Shown one piece after another: positions 1 to 12,805 of a stretch of 64,000 bases of DNA; position 1 is the stretch's first letter; the number at the start of each line of letters is the position of its first letter. Made by a program: the position numbers and the translations under genes. Origin of the DNA: Lolium rigidum (Eukaryota; Streptophyta; Magnoliopsida; Poales; Poaceae); NCBI RefSeq assembly GCF_022539505.1, contig NC_061510.1, forward strand, positions 274,680,330 through 274,744,329, given 5' to 3'. The notes under the pieces were generated by a model. The model was not told where the DNA came from and made no database searches. It worked only from the letters and a program-made list of their open reading frames with translations.

Positions 1-458
1 CATTCTCTCCCATGCTTGAGCAACATGTTCATTATCAAATTGTTTAAAGTTCATAATGCTACTTCTCAAAGATATAATCTTAGCAGGAGGATAATATTTA
101 CTAATAAAAGCATCTTTGCATTTAGTCCATGAATCAATACTATTTTTAGGCAAAGAAAGCAACCAATCTTTAGCTCTTCCTCTTAATGAGAAAGGAAACA
201 ATTTCAGTTTTATAATATCACCATGTATATCCTTATACTTTTGCATTTCACAAAGTTCAACAAAATTATTAAGATGGGCAGCAGCATCATCGGTATTAAC
301 ACCAGAAAATTGCTCTCTCATAACAAGATTCAAGTAAAGCGAGGTTTAATTTCATAGAATTCTGCTGTAGTAGCAGGTGGAGCAATAGGAGTACATATAA
401 AATCATTATTATTTGTGCTAGTGAAGTCACACAACTTAGTATTCTCAGGAGTACCCAT
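1..458 (-). pseudogene. gag: gag N-terminal fragment of element B
   Basis: The minus strand opens with ATG at 458, starting MGTPENTKLCDFT, and matches the start of element A's gag (18315 downward) almost codon for codon, including the HLNNFVELCEMQKYKD stretch and the SLPKNSIDSW stretch of the Retrotrans_gag domain. The reading frame changes near 340-350, as it does at the same place in A, so the copy is not openly translatable. The rest of the gene is beyond the window. Gag would form the virus-like particle that packages element RNA. Confidence 0.75.
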
Positions 459-678
459 TATATCAGTAGTAAAATAAACTAAGCAAATAAAGTAAAGACA
501 AGTAACTAATTTTTTTGTGTTTTTGATATAGAGAACAAGACAGTAAATAAAATAAAACTAGCAACTAATTTTTTTGTGTTTTTTAAGTGCAGCAAACAAA
601 GTAGAAAATAAAATAAAGCAAGACAAAAACAAAGTAAAGAGATTGGAAGTGGAGACTCCCCTTGCAGCGTGTCTTGAT

Positions 679-697
679 CTCCCCGGCAACGGCGCCA
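679..697 (-). other. Primer binding site of element B (tRNA-Asp type)
   Basis: On the minus strand this reads TGGCGCCGTTGCCGGGGAG, complementary to the 3' end of plant tRNA-Asp (GUC) including CCA. It lies 13 nt inside the LTR edge at 711. The same motif is seen in elements A, C and D. Confidence 0.9.
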
Positions 698-1698
698 GAA
701 ATTTATTGCTTGATGCGCGTAGATGTACACGTCCGTTGGGAACCCCAAGAGGAAGGTATGATGCGCACAACAGTAAGTTTCCCTCAGTATGAAACCAAGG
801 TTATCGAACCAGTAGGAGCCAAGAAGCACGTGAAGGTTGTTGGTGGAGGAATGTAGTGCGGCGCAACACCGATGAAACCGGCGCCAACGTGGAACCTGCA
901 CAACACAATCAAAGTACTTTGCCCCAACGTAACGGTGAGGTTGTCAATCTCACCGGCTTGCTGAAAACAAAGGATTAAGCGTATCGAGTGGAAGATGGTG
1001 GTTGTTTGCAAAGAACAGTAAAAGCAGTAGAATGTATTCAGATGTAAAGAATGGACCGGGGTCCACAGTTCACTAGTGGTGTCTCTCCAATAAGATAACT
1101 AGCATGATGGGTGAACAAATTACAGGTGAGCAATTGACAAATAAAGATTCAATACATATAAACGATGATTACTATGTGATTTAATCAGGGCATTACGACA
1201 AAGTACATAGACCGCTATCCAGCATGCATCTATGCCTAAATAATCCACCTTCAGGTTATCATCCGAACCCCTTCCAGTATTAAGTTGCGAACAACGTGAT
1301 AATTGCATTAAGTATGGTGCGTAATGTAATCAACACAAATGTCCTTAGACAAAGCATCAATGTTTTATCCCTAGTAGCAACAACACATCCACAACCTTAG
1401 AACCTACTCGTCACGATCCCGGATTCAATGGAGGCATGAACCCACTATCGAGCATAATTACTCCCTCTTGGAGTTACAAGTATCAACTTGGCCGTAGCCT
1501 CTACTAGCAACGGAGAGCATGCAAGAACATAAACAACACATATATGATAGATTGATAATCAACTTAACATAGTATTCTCTATTCATCGGATCTCACCAAA
1601 CACAACATGTAGCATTACAAATAGATGATCTTGATCATGTTAGGCAGCTCACAAGATCTATAACAATGAAAGCACAAGCGGAGAAGACAACCATCTAG

Positions 1699-4600
1699 TG
1701 TCAACACCCGGAGTTTTAAGTCCAGGTGCCTGTTATGCCATACATCGCAATCCCAGGAATATTGTTGTTGCGAGACATAACAGTTGAATATCATAAGTCA
1801 TCATTCATTACAAACCATAAAGTCTTACAACTTGGAATCACATGATCCATATTACACAAATAGTTGATCTAGTGATCAATGAACTGATCAACGAACAAAC
1901 ATAAGTTCATAGCGGAAGCGTAAGATACAAGGACTCTATAGTCCACAGGCCAACGCTTGACGTCAGGAGTAGTCCTAGTTGTCGTAGACGTCCTGCTGTC
2001 CATCATCTTCATACTGCTGCGCCTCTTCATAGTCCGGCCATTTGAATAGCCAGGGACACGACCGTGAGTACTTTAAAGTACTCGCAAACTAATACTAGTG
2101 TAAGTACTATCAATTCTAGTAAAGGGGTACTAAGCTCTAGTTTCTTTTGCATAAAGCCAATTTTGAGTTCACAAGTATTGGAATGAAAGACTCTTCATGT
2201 ACTAACTACTCAAGTGGGAACATTAGTGTCATTCCCACAACATTGTTGTGATTCAAAAACCCAAGTCACCATTCATCCTCAACATTTTCAAGAATCTAAT
2301 ACTGGAAACTGTATGGCCTTTCCAACCGTCCGTAACCGTGGACACGGCTATTCGAATAGATTTACACTCTGCGAGAGGTTGCACACTTGTGCCACAACAT
2401 TTGATTTCATCCGTCGGGATAACCCCGAATCATCGTAACACAAGTACGCGGATCATCAACCATAACCTTTCATTTACAAACTTTAGTATGAGCACCTCTC
2501 CCCATGAGCTTGGCCTCCCGAGTGATGACCAAGCTGTCATCCCGGGAACTGCACTGAGGCTTGGCCGTACAATTCACCTTCAATTCACATCATTCATCAA
2601 CAACGGAGGCAGCCTCGGCATAACCCCTATGATGTGTGTTTAGAGGGAACCCATACTAATGAACATAAACTTCTAGTTAAGCCTTTACCCATAATCAGGT
2701 ATTGTGGGGGTACTGATGAATTGGAAAGGTATCGCATCCAAGCCAATATTAGTTTTATATCAAAAATCACTATCTTCTCTTGGTCATATTCACCTTCAAA
2801 AATCAGTTCATAAATTTCATCATCATCATTATTTCACCACACATGTTCCCATCTAGAGTAGTCATTTTTAATTTAGCACTAGCATCTAGAGATGAGGGGT
2901 GCTAAGTATATTGCTTTGCTTCTAGGCTAACTTTGATACTCTTGTACTAATCTAACATTAACCCCATTGAATCATGAATCAAAAAGTACTTTGATAAACT
3001 AAAGTAATAAAACTTGCAATTAAAACTTATAACAAAACTTGGGATAGGCTTATGCTTCATAAGAAAAGATGAGAGTGCCTTGTCCTTGGTAGGACTTTGC
3101 ACTTGCAAGAATATTAGCTTGCCTTGGTAGTTCTCAAACTGTTCCTCCTCCTCTTCTGGGTAGCAACCTTCCTCTTCCGGGTATTCTCCGGTACTAGCGT
3201 CTAAATTGGAATACGAGGTATAATCACTCACCAATCCAATGACTATTCCAAACAACACATATAATCACACAAACTATTCTAGGCACACACAAATAATTTA
3301 GTTAGGGTGCATTGGTGGTGTTGTTTGAGAGAAAATAATTTCCTCTCATTACATATGTAAATAATAGTTTCCATGAAAGTTCTTGAGGAATAATTTCCTC
3401 TCCTTGATATATTCTTAAGATTTAATTTCTCAATAATCAATCATGAATTTTCTATTAACCTAAGTCCACCATTCATGATCATCCATTGAGAAAAGCAATT
3501 TAAATGAGGTAAACCACCTCATACCATTTAATAATACTACACATGCTTTAAATCTCCAAGTAATTCATATAAGAGTGTTTGGTCCAGGGGTCCAAACATC
3601 ACATGAACTCATTTGAGACAAGATTTAAATGAAGTAGGACACCTCATATGATTTGCATAATATTTTAGGACAATATCACTTAGAGAAAATAGCCATATTG
3701 TCCACTACTTAAACTAGGGCATGATCATGCAAGGTGACCACACCATTTTATTGCATAATCAATTAGTGTAAGTAATATGTGAACTACCAGAGTTGGAACT
3801 AACTTAATATCTATTTTATTTGATTTTTAATAATTATTTGAGTAGGGAAAAGTCCCTGCCTTGTTATTTTTCTCGAATTAACTTTACAACGATTCTGGTC
3901 ATGAGACGAGTGGCATATTGTAGATAATTTCACTAGCTTTCCAAATATATAAAATTTGCTAAATTTGGCCAAGCCAAACAATTTCTATGCAATTTCAAAG
4001 TTGGGTCCAGTGGGGTAATTCCACTAAATTATTTAAATGAAGTTTGAATTTACAGGGCCGGCGGGAAAATCTTAACGGGCCAAACGCATAACCAGGCCCA
4101 AGGCCAGCCCAGCCACGGTCCAGTGCCGCGCGGGCTGCCTGCCAGCGGGGGCCACCCGTCAGTGGGTGTTTCACCCCGAAACGGTACGCGAGTTGTGGCG
4201 CGTTGGATCAGAACACGATCCAACGGCTCACATGCATCGTCGTCGTCGACGAGATGCCGTCGCTGCTCCGGCGAGCCTAGGGGGTCGGAGGGCTCACCGT
4301 GGCTCCAGAGACGGTGGGCAGTGTGCTCGAGGTGGATGTGGACGACGGCGCGTCGACCGGTGGCGGCGGCTCGTCCGGGGTGGCTCCAATCGACGGCAGC
4401 GTCCGCCGGGTACCGGCGGCTCCGATCTTCAAATTGGAGCAGCTCCGGCGACGATCGAGTGAGGGAGTGGTGAGGGCGAAGCGGTGAGAGGTGGGGAGTG
4501 AGCTGGTGTGGTTTGATCGACGAAGGGGAGCTCTATTTATAGCCACGCGAGTGTGCCGTGCGAGGCGCTGGCGTGGTCGACCATGGCGCGGCCTCTCCGG

Positions 4601-6529
4601 CGGGCTAATGGGCCGGGCGACGACGCGGCGCTCGTTCGGGACGTCAAGGCGGTGCTCCTGGTGGCGACGGCGGGGTCGGGGCGGTGCCTAACGCGGTCAC
4701 GTCGCTTCCACGTGCGGCCGCGGCCGCGGCGGACCGGGGTCTGCTTCTCCGGCGACGGCGGGTGCGGGTCGTGGTCGAGGGCGTGTCCAACGGCGTCGCG
4801 GTGTCACGGTGAAGCTCAAGGCGCTCGCAGGGGGTCCAGGGGCTGCGTGAGTGCGTGGGACGGCGCGTGTCCAGGGCGTGTCTGTGGCGCGGCACGCGCG
4901 ACGCGAGCGGCATGGCTGGGCCGTTCTGGGCGCGCCTTGTCCGGTGGTTGTCGTGCTCCTCGTCGACCCGGGCGCGTGTAGGCGGTTGCAGTAGGGTGAG
5001 GTGGAGAGGAATGGCACGGTGGCCAGGGCTGGTGAGGAAGGGGAGAGGGAGGAGAAGAACATGGCCGGCATGGTGGTGTCATGGCCATGTTGGGGTCTCC
5101 CTAGGGTTGCTCCTAGGGTTGCTATGCATCATTGAGGGTGAGAGGGAACCAGGGGACCATGTAGGGGTCAAGTGGTGCACTAGGGTTGGCTAGAGCACTA
5201 TTTAGAATAGTGTCCAAATAGTTCCATATTTGAAAATTGTCATTTTTGTCCAAATTTGAGTGAGTTCAAAAGGTGGCACAATTTGAATTGTGTGTGTTTG
5301 GTTAAGTCCTAAATGACCAGAGAAGGTGAGAGGTGGTGGTGGAGTTTTCAAATTTAAGGAAAAGCAAAAAGTGACAAAGTGAGATTGTTGATCATAATAT
5401 AAAGTTCCAACTTTGGATGAACCTAGCTATTGATCAAAGATGATTTTGGCATGGTGCTCTTTACAAAAAGTGTTCACCTTGATGTTCTCTTGGATGACAT
5501 GCAAAGAGTTGGGAAATTTTATTTTAAAAATTTCGAAATGCAGGGGCTCAAAATAGTGATCAGGCTAGAAATGGCAGATTTGGCCATAATCACATGTGAG
5601 CACAATTTGAGTGAGAGTTTGATTTGAATTGTGTTTCTTTGATTCCAACAGTTGTAATAAGTGTGTAGTAACATTATTCAAATAATGGTGAAGACCAAAA
5701 TGGTCTAGGTTCAAAATTTATAAAAATGGCATAGAGCCATATGTGAGGGTTTGTGATTTTCTAACCTTTTATTCTTTTATTTTTCTTTTCTTTACTTTGA
5801 CCAGAGTGAGGTTTATTTGGGGTTTGATTGAGTTGGGAAAAAGGTTCACACCATTTTGGGACAAGGTGGGTGCCTAGGTCAAATTTTAATATTTTGGTTA
5901 AGTGTCACATATGCCTCTATGCATATGTTTGATTTTATTTTGTTTATCACTTGAATTGGTTTGATAAGTACTTTATTGAGTGTGTTGAGGTATTCCAAAT
6001 CATCTACCAATGTTAACACTCAAGGTTGGAGCCTTTGCACAAAGTGGCCATAGGCTTGCATATGCCTTTCTCTTATTTAAGATCTTTCCTTTTTATTTTA
6101 TTTTTCAAAGGTGGGTGACAAGAGGGATGAGGTTTAGGGTTTAGTGGGGTTCACCATGGTGCACCACTATTTAGAAAAATAAGAGAGGTAGGGTTCAAGA
6201 ATTTACACATTAGGGCTCTATGCCTTCATATGTCTTTTTCTTTATTTTGGGATTTCTCAAAAAAGATCCACTGGGTTTTGAGAAGGTTAGGGTTTAGGTT
6301 TTTCTTATTTGATTTCTCTTTTCTTTTATTTGGTTTGTGATCTTCACTTGATCACTTTAGGGTTTTAGGGTTTATCACATAAGCATAATAACACTCATCA
6401 TGGCCAAAAACACAAGTAATGGGTATGAGCACTATGCATAGCACTCTATTTAAGAAAAGTTTTTGTTGGTTCTCATTTTTGGAAAAAGGAAATTTATTTT
6501 ATCTTTGTTTTGAAATTTGGGGTGTTACA
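1699..6529 (-). mobile_element. Solo LTR of the Tekay-like G family inside B's LTR
   Basis: Bounded by TGTCAACACCCGG at the left and GGGTGTTACA at the right, with TCTAG on both sides (1694-1698 and 6530-6534) as a 5-bp target duplication. Both ends and much of the interior match the 5' LTR of element G (22463-26755) in the same orientation. There is no primer site, coding region or second LTR, so it is a 4.8-kb solo LTR, the usual product of recombination between the two LTRs of one element. The centre (about 4050-5200) is strongly GC-rich and the flanks are AT-rich. ORFs in the GC-rich part are open because of composition, and I do not call them genes. Confidence 0.88.
4534..4541 (-). promoter_or_regulatory. 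TATA box of the solo LTR
   Basis: Minus strand TATAAATA, followed downstream by GC-rich sequence. The matching position in the G 5' LTR (25293-25300) carries the same octamer. This places about 2 kb of U3 upstream and about 2.8 kb of R plus U5 downstream. Confidence 0.6.
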
Positions 6530-7127
6530 TCTAGCTATTGCTATGGACCCATAGTCCAAGGATGAACTACTCACGCATCAATCCGGAGGCGGGCATGATG
6601 ATGTAGAGCCCCTCCGGTGATGATTCCCCTCTCCGGCAGGGTGCCGGAGGCGATCTCCTGAATCCCTCGAGATGGGATTCGCGACGGCGGCGTCTCAGTA
6701 ATGTTTTCCGTATCGTGGCTCTCGGTACAGGGGGTTTCGCGACGGAGGCTTTAAGTAGGCGGAAGGGTAGGTCAAAGGGCGTCACGAGGGGACCACACCA
6801 CAGGGCCGCGCGGCCAGGGTCTGGGCCGCGCCGCCCTGGTGTGTGGCCACCTCGTGGCCCCACTTCGTCTCCTCTTCGGACTTCTGGAAGCTTCGTGCAA
6901 AAATAGGCCCCTGGGCGTTGATTTCGTCCAATTCCGAGAATATTTCCTTACTAGGATTTTTGAAACCAAAAACAGCAGAAAAACAGCAACTGGCACTTCG
7001 GCATCTTGTTAATAGGTTAGTGCCGGAAAATGTAAAATAATGCCGTAAAGTATGTATAAATCACTCAAGTATTGTAATAAAAGTAGCATGGAACATAAGA
7101 AATTATAGATACGTTTGCGACGTATCA

Positions 7128-7305
7128 CCCAGCACGACGTCTGGCGCTTCCTGGGCTTCTTCCGCACTCATGTGAAAGAGGCGGCCGCTGCGGTTGTTGG
7201 GGTTGAACTTCTTGCCGGTGGAGACACGGCGTTGCTGTTGAGCAGGTGCAGCGGTGTTGGTTGCGATCTTGGCGAGTCTCTTGGGACACTCATTGGAATA
7301 GTGTC
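7128..7305 (-). pseudogene. gag: gag of element G, second visible piece
   Basis: This 178-bp minus-strand piece carries the second half of a CCHC zinc knuckle (YSNEC) and then a lysine-, serine- and glutamine-rich tail. Its first residues follow directly on from the gag piece that stops at 20162. The first half of the knuckle lies there, so element A cut the zinc finger in two. Element B cuts the gene again at 7128. The piece itself has no stop codon, which suggests gag was little decayed when it was interrupted. Confidence 0.85.
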
Positions 7306-8901
7306 TGATGCGCGTAGATGTACACGTCCGTTGGGAACCCCAAGAGGAAGGTATGATGCGCACAGTGGCAAGTTTCCCTCAGTAAGAAACCAAGGTTTAA
7401 TCGGACCAGTAGGAGTCAAGAAGCACGTTGAAGGTTGATGGTGGCGAAATGTGATGCGGCGCAACAACAGGGATTCCGGCGCCAACGTGGAATCTGCACA
7501 ACAAAACCAAAGTACTTTGCCCCAACGAAACAGATGAGGTTGTCAATCTCACCGGCTTGCTGTAACAAAGGATTAAACGTATCGAGTGGAAGATGTTTGC
7601 AAGAAAATAATAAAATACAAGTATTGCAGTAAATTGTATGCTATGTAAAGAATAGGACCGGGGTCCACAGTTCACTAGAGGTGTCTCTCCCATAAGATAA
7701 AAGCATGTTGGGTGAACAAATTACAGTCGGGCAATTGACAAATAGAGAAAGGCATAACAATGCATATACATGATATGATAAATATAGTGAGATTTAATTG
7801 GGCATTACGACAAAGTACATAGACCGCCATCCAATCGCATCTATGCCTAAAAAGTCCACCTTCGAAGTTATCGTCCGAACCCCATTCAGTATTAAGTTGC
7901 TAAGCAACAGTACAATTGCATTAAGTATGGTGCGTAATGTAATCGACAACTACATCCTTAGACATAGAATCAATGTTTTATCCCTAGTGGCAACAAGCAC
8001 ATCCACAACCTTAGAACTTTCTCGTCACCGTCCCGCATTCAATGGAGGCATGAACCCACTATTGAGCATAAATACTCCCTCTTGGAGTTAAGAGTACAAA
8101 CTTGGCCAGAGCCTCTACTAATAACGGAGAGCATGCAAGATCATAAACAACACATAAACAATAGATTGATAATCACCATAATCATAGTACTCTCTATCCA
8201 TCGGATCCCGACAAACACAACATATAGAATTACAAATAGATGATCTTGATCATGTTAGGCAGCTCACAAGATCCAACAATGAAGCACAACAAGGAGAAGA
8301 CGACCATCTAGCTACTGCTATGGACCCATGGTCCAGGGGTGAACTACTCACTCATCACTCCGGAGGCGACCATGGCGGTGTAGAGTCCTCGGGAGATGAA
8401 TCCCCTCTCCGGCAGGGTGCCGGAGGCGATCTCCTGAATCCCCCGAGATGGGATTCGCGGCGGCGGCGTCTCTGGAAGGTTTTTCGTATCGTGGCTCTCG
8501 ATGCGGGGGTTTCGCGACGGAGGCTTTAAGTAGGCGGAAGGGTAGGTCGGGGGCCACACGAGGTGCCCGGGGGTAGGGCCGCGCGGCCGGGGCCCGGGCC
8601 GCGCCGCCCTGTCCCCCGGCTGCCTCGTGGCCCCACTTCGTTATCTCTTCGGTCTTCCGGAAGCTTCGTGCAAAAATAGGACCCCGGGCGAAAGTTTCGT
8701 CCAATTCCGAGAATATTTCCTTACTAGGATTTCTGAAACCAAAAACAGCGAGAATACAAAGAATCGGCTCTTCGGCATCTTGTTAATAGGTTAGTTCCGG
8801 AAAATGCATAAATATGACATATAATGTGCATAAAACATGTAGGTATCATCAATAAAGTAGCATGGAACATAAGAAATTATCGATACGTTGGAGACGTATC
8901 A
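7306..8901 (-). repeat. 3' LTR of element A
   Basis: 1596 bp, minus strand TGATACGTCTCC to CTACGCGCATCA. It aligns end to end with 18571-20161, with scattered substitutions and 1-2 nt indels, so the insertion is not among the newest. A TTAAAG element near 8522-8530 (minus) and the GC-rich cassette 8560-8635 fall where the promoter is expected. Confidence 0.93.
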
Positions 8902-8917
8902 GCATCCCCAAGCTTAG
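8902..8917 (-). other. Polypurine tract of element A
   Basis: Minus strand CTAAGCTTGGGGATGC directly before the 3' LTR, the position where plus-strand DNA synthesis is primed. The same core occurs twice more inside the element (15504-15520, 15562-15578). Confidence 0.75.
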
Positions 8918-10480
8918 TTCTGCTCGTCCCGAGCAGGTAAAACGATAACAAAGATAATTTCTGAAGTGACATGCCATCATAATCTTGATCATACTATTTG
9001 TAAACATATGTAATGAATGCAGCGATCAAAACAAAGGTAATGTCATGAGTAAACAAGTGAATCATATGACAAAGACTTTTCATGAATAGTACTTGAAGAC
9101 AAGCATCAATAAGTCTTGCATAAGAGTTAACTCATAAAGCAATAAATCAAAGTAAAGGTGTTGAAGCAACACATAGGAAGATTAAGTTTCAGCAGTTGCT
9201 TTCAACTTATAACATGTATATCTCATGGATATTGTCAACATAAAGTAATATAACAAGTGCAATATGCAAGTATGTAGGAATCAATGCACAGTTCACACAA
9301 GTGTTTGCTTCTTAAGGTGGAAGGAGATAGGTAAACCGACTCAACAATAAAAGTAAAAGAATGGTCCTTCAAAGAGGAAAGCATCGATTGCTGTATTTGT
9401 GCTAGAGCTTTTATTTTGAAAACATGAAACAATTTTGTCAACGGTAGTAATAAAGCATATGAGTTATGTAAATTATATCTTACAAGTTGCAAGCCTCATG
9501 CATAGTATACTAATAGTGTCCGCACCTCGTCCTACTTAGCTTGGACTACCGGATCTTTGCATGCCATGTTTCAACCAAGTGTCACAAAGGGGTACCTCCA
9601 TGCCGCCTGTACAAAGGTCTAAGGAGAATGCTCGCATTTCGGATTTCTCGCTTTTGATTATTCTCAACTTAGACATCCATACCGGGACAACATGGACAAC
9701 AGATAATGGACTCCTCTTAAATGCATAAGCATGTAGCAATGATTATTGTTCTCATATGAGATTGAGGATATATGTCCAAAACTGAAACTTCAACCATGGT
9801 TCATGGCTTTAGTTAGCGGCCCAATGTTCTTCTCTAACAATTTTGCATGCTCCAATCACTAAAATGATAGACCTTCAGACAAGACGGACATGCATAGCAA
9901 CTCACATGATATTCAACAATAGTTGATGGCGTTCCCCAGAAACATGGTTATCGCACAACAAGCAACTTAATAAAAGATAAAGTGCATAAGTACATATTCA
10001 ATACTACAATAGTTTTTAAGGCTATTTTGTCCCATGAGCTATATATTGCAAAGGTGAATGATGGAATTTTAAAGGTAGCACTCAAGCAATTTACTTTGGA
10101 ATGGCGGAGAAATACCATGTAGTAGGTAGGTATGGTGGACACAAATGGCATAGTAGTTGGCTCAAGGATTTTGGATGCATGAGAAGTATTCCCTCTCGAT
10201 ACAAGGTTTAGGCTAGCAAGGTTATTTGAAGCAAACTCAAGGATGAACAAGTGCAGCAAAACTCACATAAAAGACATATTGTAAACATTATAAGACTCTA
10301 CACCGTTTTCCTTGTTGTTCAAAACTCAATACTAGATATTATCTAGACCTTAGAGAGACCAAATATGCAAATCAAATTTTAGCAAGCTCTATGTATTTCT
10401 TCATTAATGGGTGCAAAGCATATGATGCAAGAGCTTAAACATGAGCACAACAATTGCCAAGTATCACATTATCCAAGACA
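8918..10480. other. Non-coding 3' region of element A
   Basis: AT-rich sequence between the Helitron end and the polypurine tract. All frames are short and broken on both strands and I recognise no domain. It is continuous with 15210-16198 once the insertion is removed. Confidence 0.6.
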
Positions 10481-10515
10481 CTAGAACATGAAAGCGCGCG
10501 TTGCTGCGCCCGTCT
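10481..10515 (-). other. Helitron 3' terminus with hairpin
   Basis: Minus strand: a short GCGC stem with a six-base loop, an 11-12 nt spacer, then CTAG. The base after CTAG is T, as Helitron targets require. Confidence 0.65.
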
Positions 10516-12008
10516 GTTTGGTTAAAGGAAAATAGAAATATCTGAGAAAAATTAATAGTATGAATATCTATGAAAAAATTGAATTACGGTGCCTTAGTTC
10601 ATAGCATGGACTACAGCTGCAAATGGGTACTTCAAAGTTCAAACAATAATTTTGCAGATCATTGCGTAGGTCAGCTTGCAAGAGATATACAAATCGTTGT
10701 CCCAGATCTATAAGACAAAAGGAGGATAAAAACATCAAACGTTATGATCTATGGAGCCAAGTTGCTAATCCATAATTTGAAGTGAAAACTACACGTAAAT
10801 TTGGTTATGCTATGGTAGGAAAGATCGCAGGCGGGGTAAGATCAGATACATGCCAACCATCATTCTGTAGCTAGTTTTTTTTTGCAAGACATGTACCTGT
10901 CAAATGGGTAATTATAAGCACCCCCCATATAGGTGGACAAAACTCAACACATTTAGAAAGCTAGGCTAGAGAATTAGAATCAGTTTACTATTAAAAAAGG
11001 AAATAATATAAGTACATAGCTAGGTTACTAATTAGAGTAGGTGTTTGAAGCTAATAAAATCACTTTTGAATTTGCAGAACTGAGTTTATAGAACTGCCAT
11101 GTAAATGTGGAAAGTAAGTAACCTATACTCGTAGTACACATCTAGCATAATTCAAAATCACCATATCCACTGGTAACCTCACAAAGCCCGCTGCTCTAGT
11201 TTTCAACCACTGCATCAGAATGACCATGCAAGGAATCAAATTAGCAGGAAGTGCTCTTTGAAGATAGCGCATATCTCAAAGGAATCTGAACAAATAATAG
11301 TGTAAGTATCCATCATAAAAGAAAAATAGCGTGTTTTTGCAGGAAATCGAAGGGTAAATTCAATACATAGGGACATCTGATTGCAAGACAATTTGGTATT
11401 CCTTCCAAACAATGGGAGGAACATTGTTAAGATATAATTGAATGTGATGCGATGCCCGATATACTACTGGATATGTTTGTAAATCGTACAAATTAAACCA
11501 AACACCACGGAAGCATGAATCAACCAATTGAAAGCATGAAAAAGATTTTTATGGGCTGCACACAACTGAACTCCTCAGGCAAGTCTAGTAAATTAGAATA
11601 AGCAACACATATGTAATAGAAACTATTTTCGCAAATGATATGCTTGGATGGCCCAATCAGATCTAAAGTAAACAAAATCAAGCTCTAGAGGAAATGCCGA
11701 GATGAAAACAATAAAAATATTTCTATAGTGGGCATAATACTAAACTGGGCATGGTAATATATGAAATACAGGCACATGTCCAGGAATCAATAACTCCATT
11801 TACTATCATAGAATGCAGTGAATACAAGAAAATAATATCGAATAAGCACCATACTGATCTCAACATCAGCAAAAGATTATTGGTTGTTTGCACAGCACAT
11901 CATATGTTCATTCCATCAAGAATCTCAAACAAATATATGTGTCAAAGTTGTGTGCAAGGAAAAGAGCTGTTCCGAGTGTTACATATTATCCTGCAAAACA
12001 TATTTTAC

Positions 12009-12805
12009 CTCGTCACTCATATTCTCCAATGTAGTAGCAACATCACCTTTTTTCCTTTGGACCTCCTAGTCACAGGATATATGCCATATTACTTTCATTG
12101 TATGAGACATCCAACAATTAGAGGACAATGTATAATTAGTGCAAACCACAAACCCAACACCAAACATGGTCAAAACAGATAGGTTAGCACTTTAGGTAAA
12201 CAATGCCATGCTAGAGAATACTTCAGTCAGTGCACTTTCATTGGTGTCATAGGAAAGGATATGCCTCCAACTCAATGAAAGAAATAGCAAGTCATCGAAA
12301 AATCTTGAACTGTAAGTCAGCAATACTACCGGGTGTTCAGTGTTCATGGAAATTCTTCCCACACATAATTTTAAAAGCGACCCTATTTCAAATTGGAGAC
12401 AATCTTTGCATACATGTGAGCGCAATGATCTGTAGATCTGAGAGTGCCAATATAACTTCCATGCAAGCAACTCAAGTTACCTTCCTCCAACTCAATATGC
12501 TGCAGCAATAACACTGGATCAAGCTTACAGGGGTGGGAAATTCTTGACTTTGATTTACTGATACTTTTTTCTCAATGCCTTATGAAATAAGCACCCTGGA
12601 ACAATCACAAGGAGAAGATATTAGTATTTGATACCGTGGGAACTTATTTCTAGTAGCAAAACATCAAAGCGTATTTCATACCTAGCTTGGTCATTCATCT
12701 TATCAAATTCATCAAAAAAGCATGTACCTTTGTTAGCAAAAGCAGTACACCTGACGCAAGTATAGAGCTCTGTGGCATGTTTTCTAGTACTCCTAAAAGG
12801 AATTG
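12009..12805 (-). pseudogene. Possible captured exons of an unidentified gene
   Basis: Two minus-strand stretches look like internal exons. 12805-12728 (78 nt) follows TTTCAG, is open for 26 codons (QFLLGVLENMPQSSILASG...) and ends AAG|GTAC. 12065-12009 (57 nt) follows ACTAG, is open for 19 codons (EVQRKKGDVATTLENMSDE) and ends GAG|GTAA. Both lengths are multiples of three. I do not recognise the protein. Gene-fragment capture is typical of plant Helitrons, and the orientation agrees with the Helitron strand. Chance short ORFs in AT-rich DNA remain possible. Confidence 0.3.

Larger units (their letters stand above)
1..7127 (-). mobile_element. Element B: Athila-type Gypsy retrotransposon, 5' part only
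   Basis: Read on the minus strand this is a 5' LTR (711-7127, interrupted), a tRNA-Asp type primer site (679-697), a short leader and the start of gag, which runs off the left edge. The LTR is the same family as those of element A. Its right end, ACGTATCA at 7127, abuts gag sequence of element G, so B is inserted in G. The duplication partner of CCCAG (7128-7132) lies outside the window. Position 459-678 is leader: AT-rich, with runs of T and A, and no ORF I would defend. Confidence 0.85.
711..7127 (-). repeat. 5' LTR of element B, interrupted by a solo LTR
   Basis: The LTR runs 711-1698 and 6535-7127, about 1.58 kb once the insert 1699-6529 and one copy of the duplicated TCTAG are removed. 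Both pieces align with the LTRs of element A (7306-8901, 18571-20161). On the minus strand it opens TGATACGTCGCAAACGTATC and closes CTACGCGCATCA. A GC-rich cassette at about 6790-6865 is common to this LTR family. Confidence 0.9.

Noticed and set aside
679..697. tRNA-Asp gene fragment (also 18541, 39437, 45119)
   Set aside because: Only the 18-19 nt complement of the tRNA 3' end next to an LTR; these are primer sites, not tRNA genes.
4123..5193. Many long overlapping frames on both strands
   Set aside because: GC-rich core of the solo LTR; Arg/Ala/Pro-rich frames are open by composition in several frames at once.
12661..12760. Minus-strand reading FFDEFDKMNDQAR, like the Walker B box of MCM helicases
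   Set aside because: It overlaps in another frame the better exon model 12805-12728, whose donor at 12727 would place this reading in an intron, and no other MCM motif is nearby.
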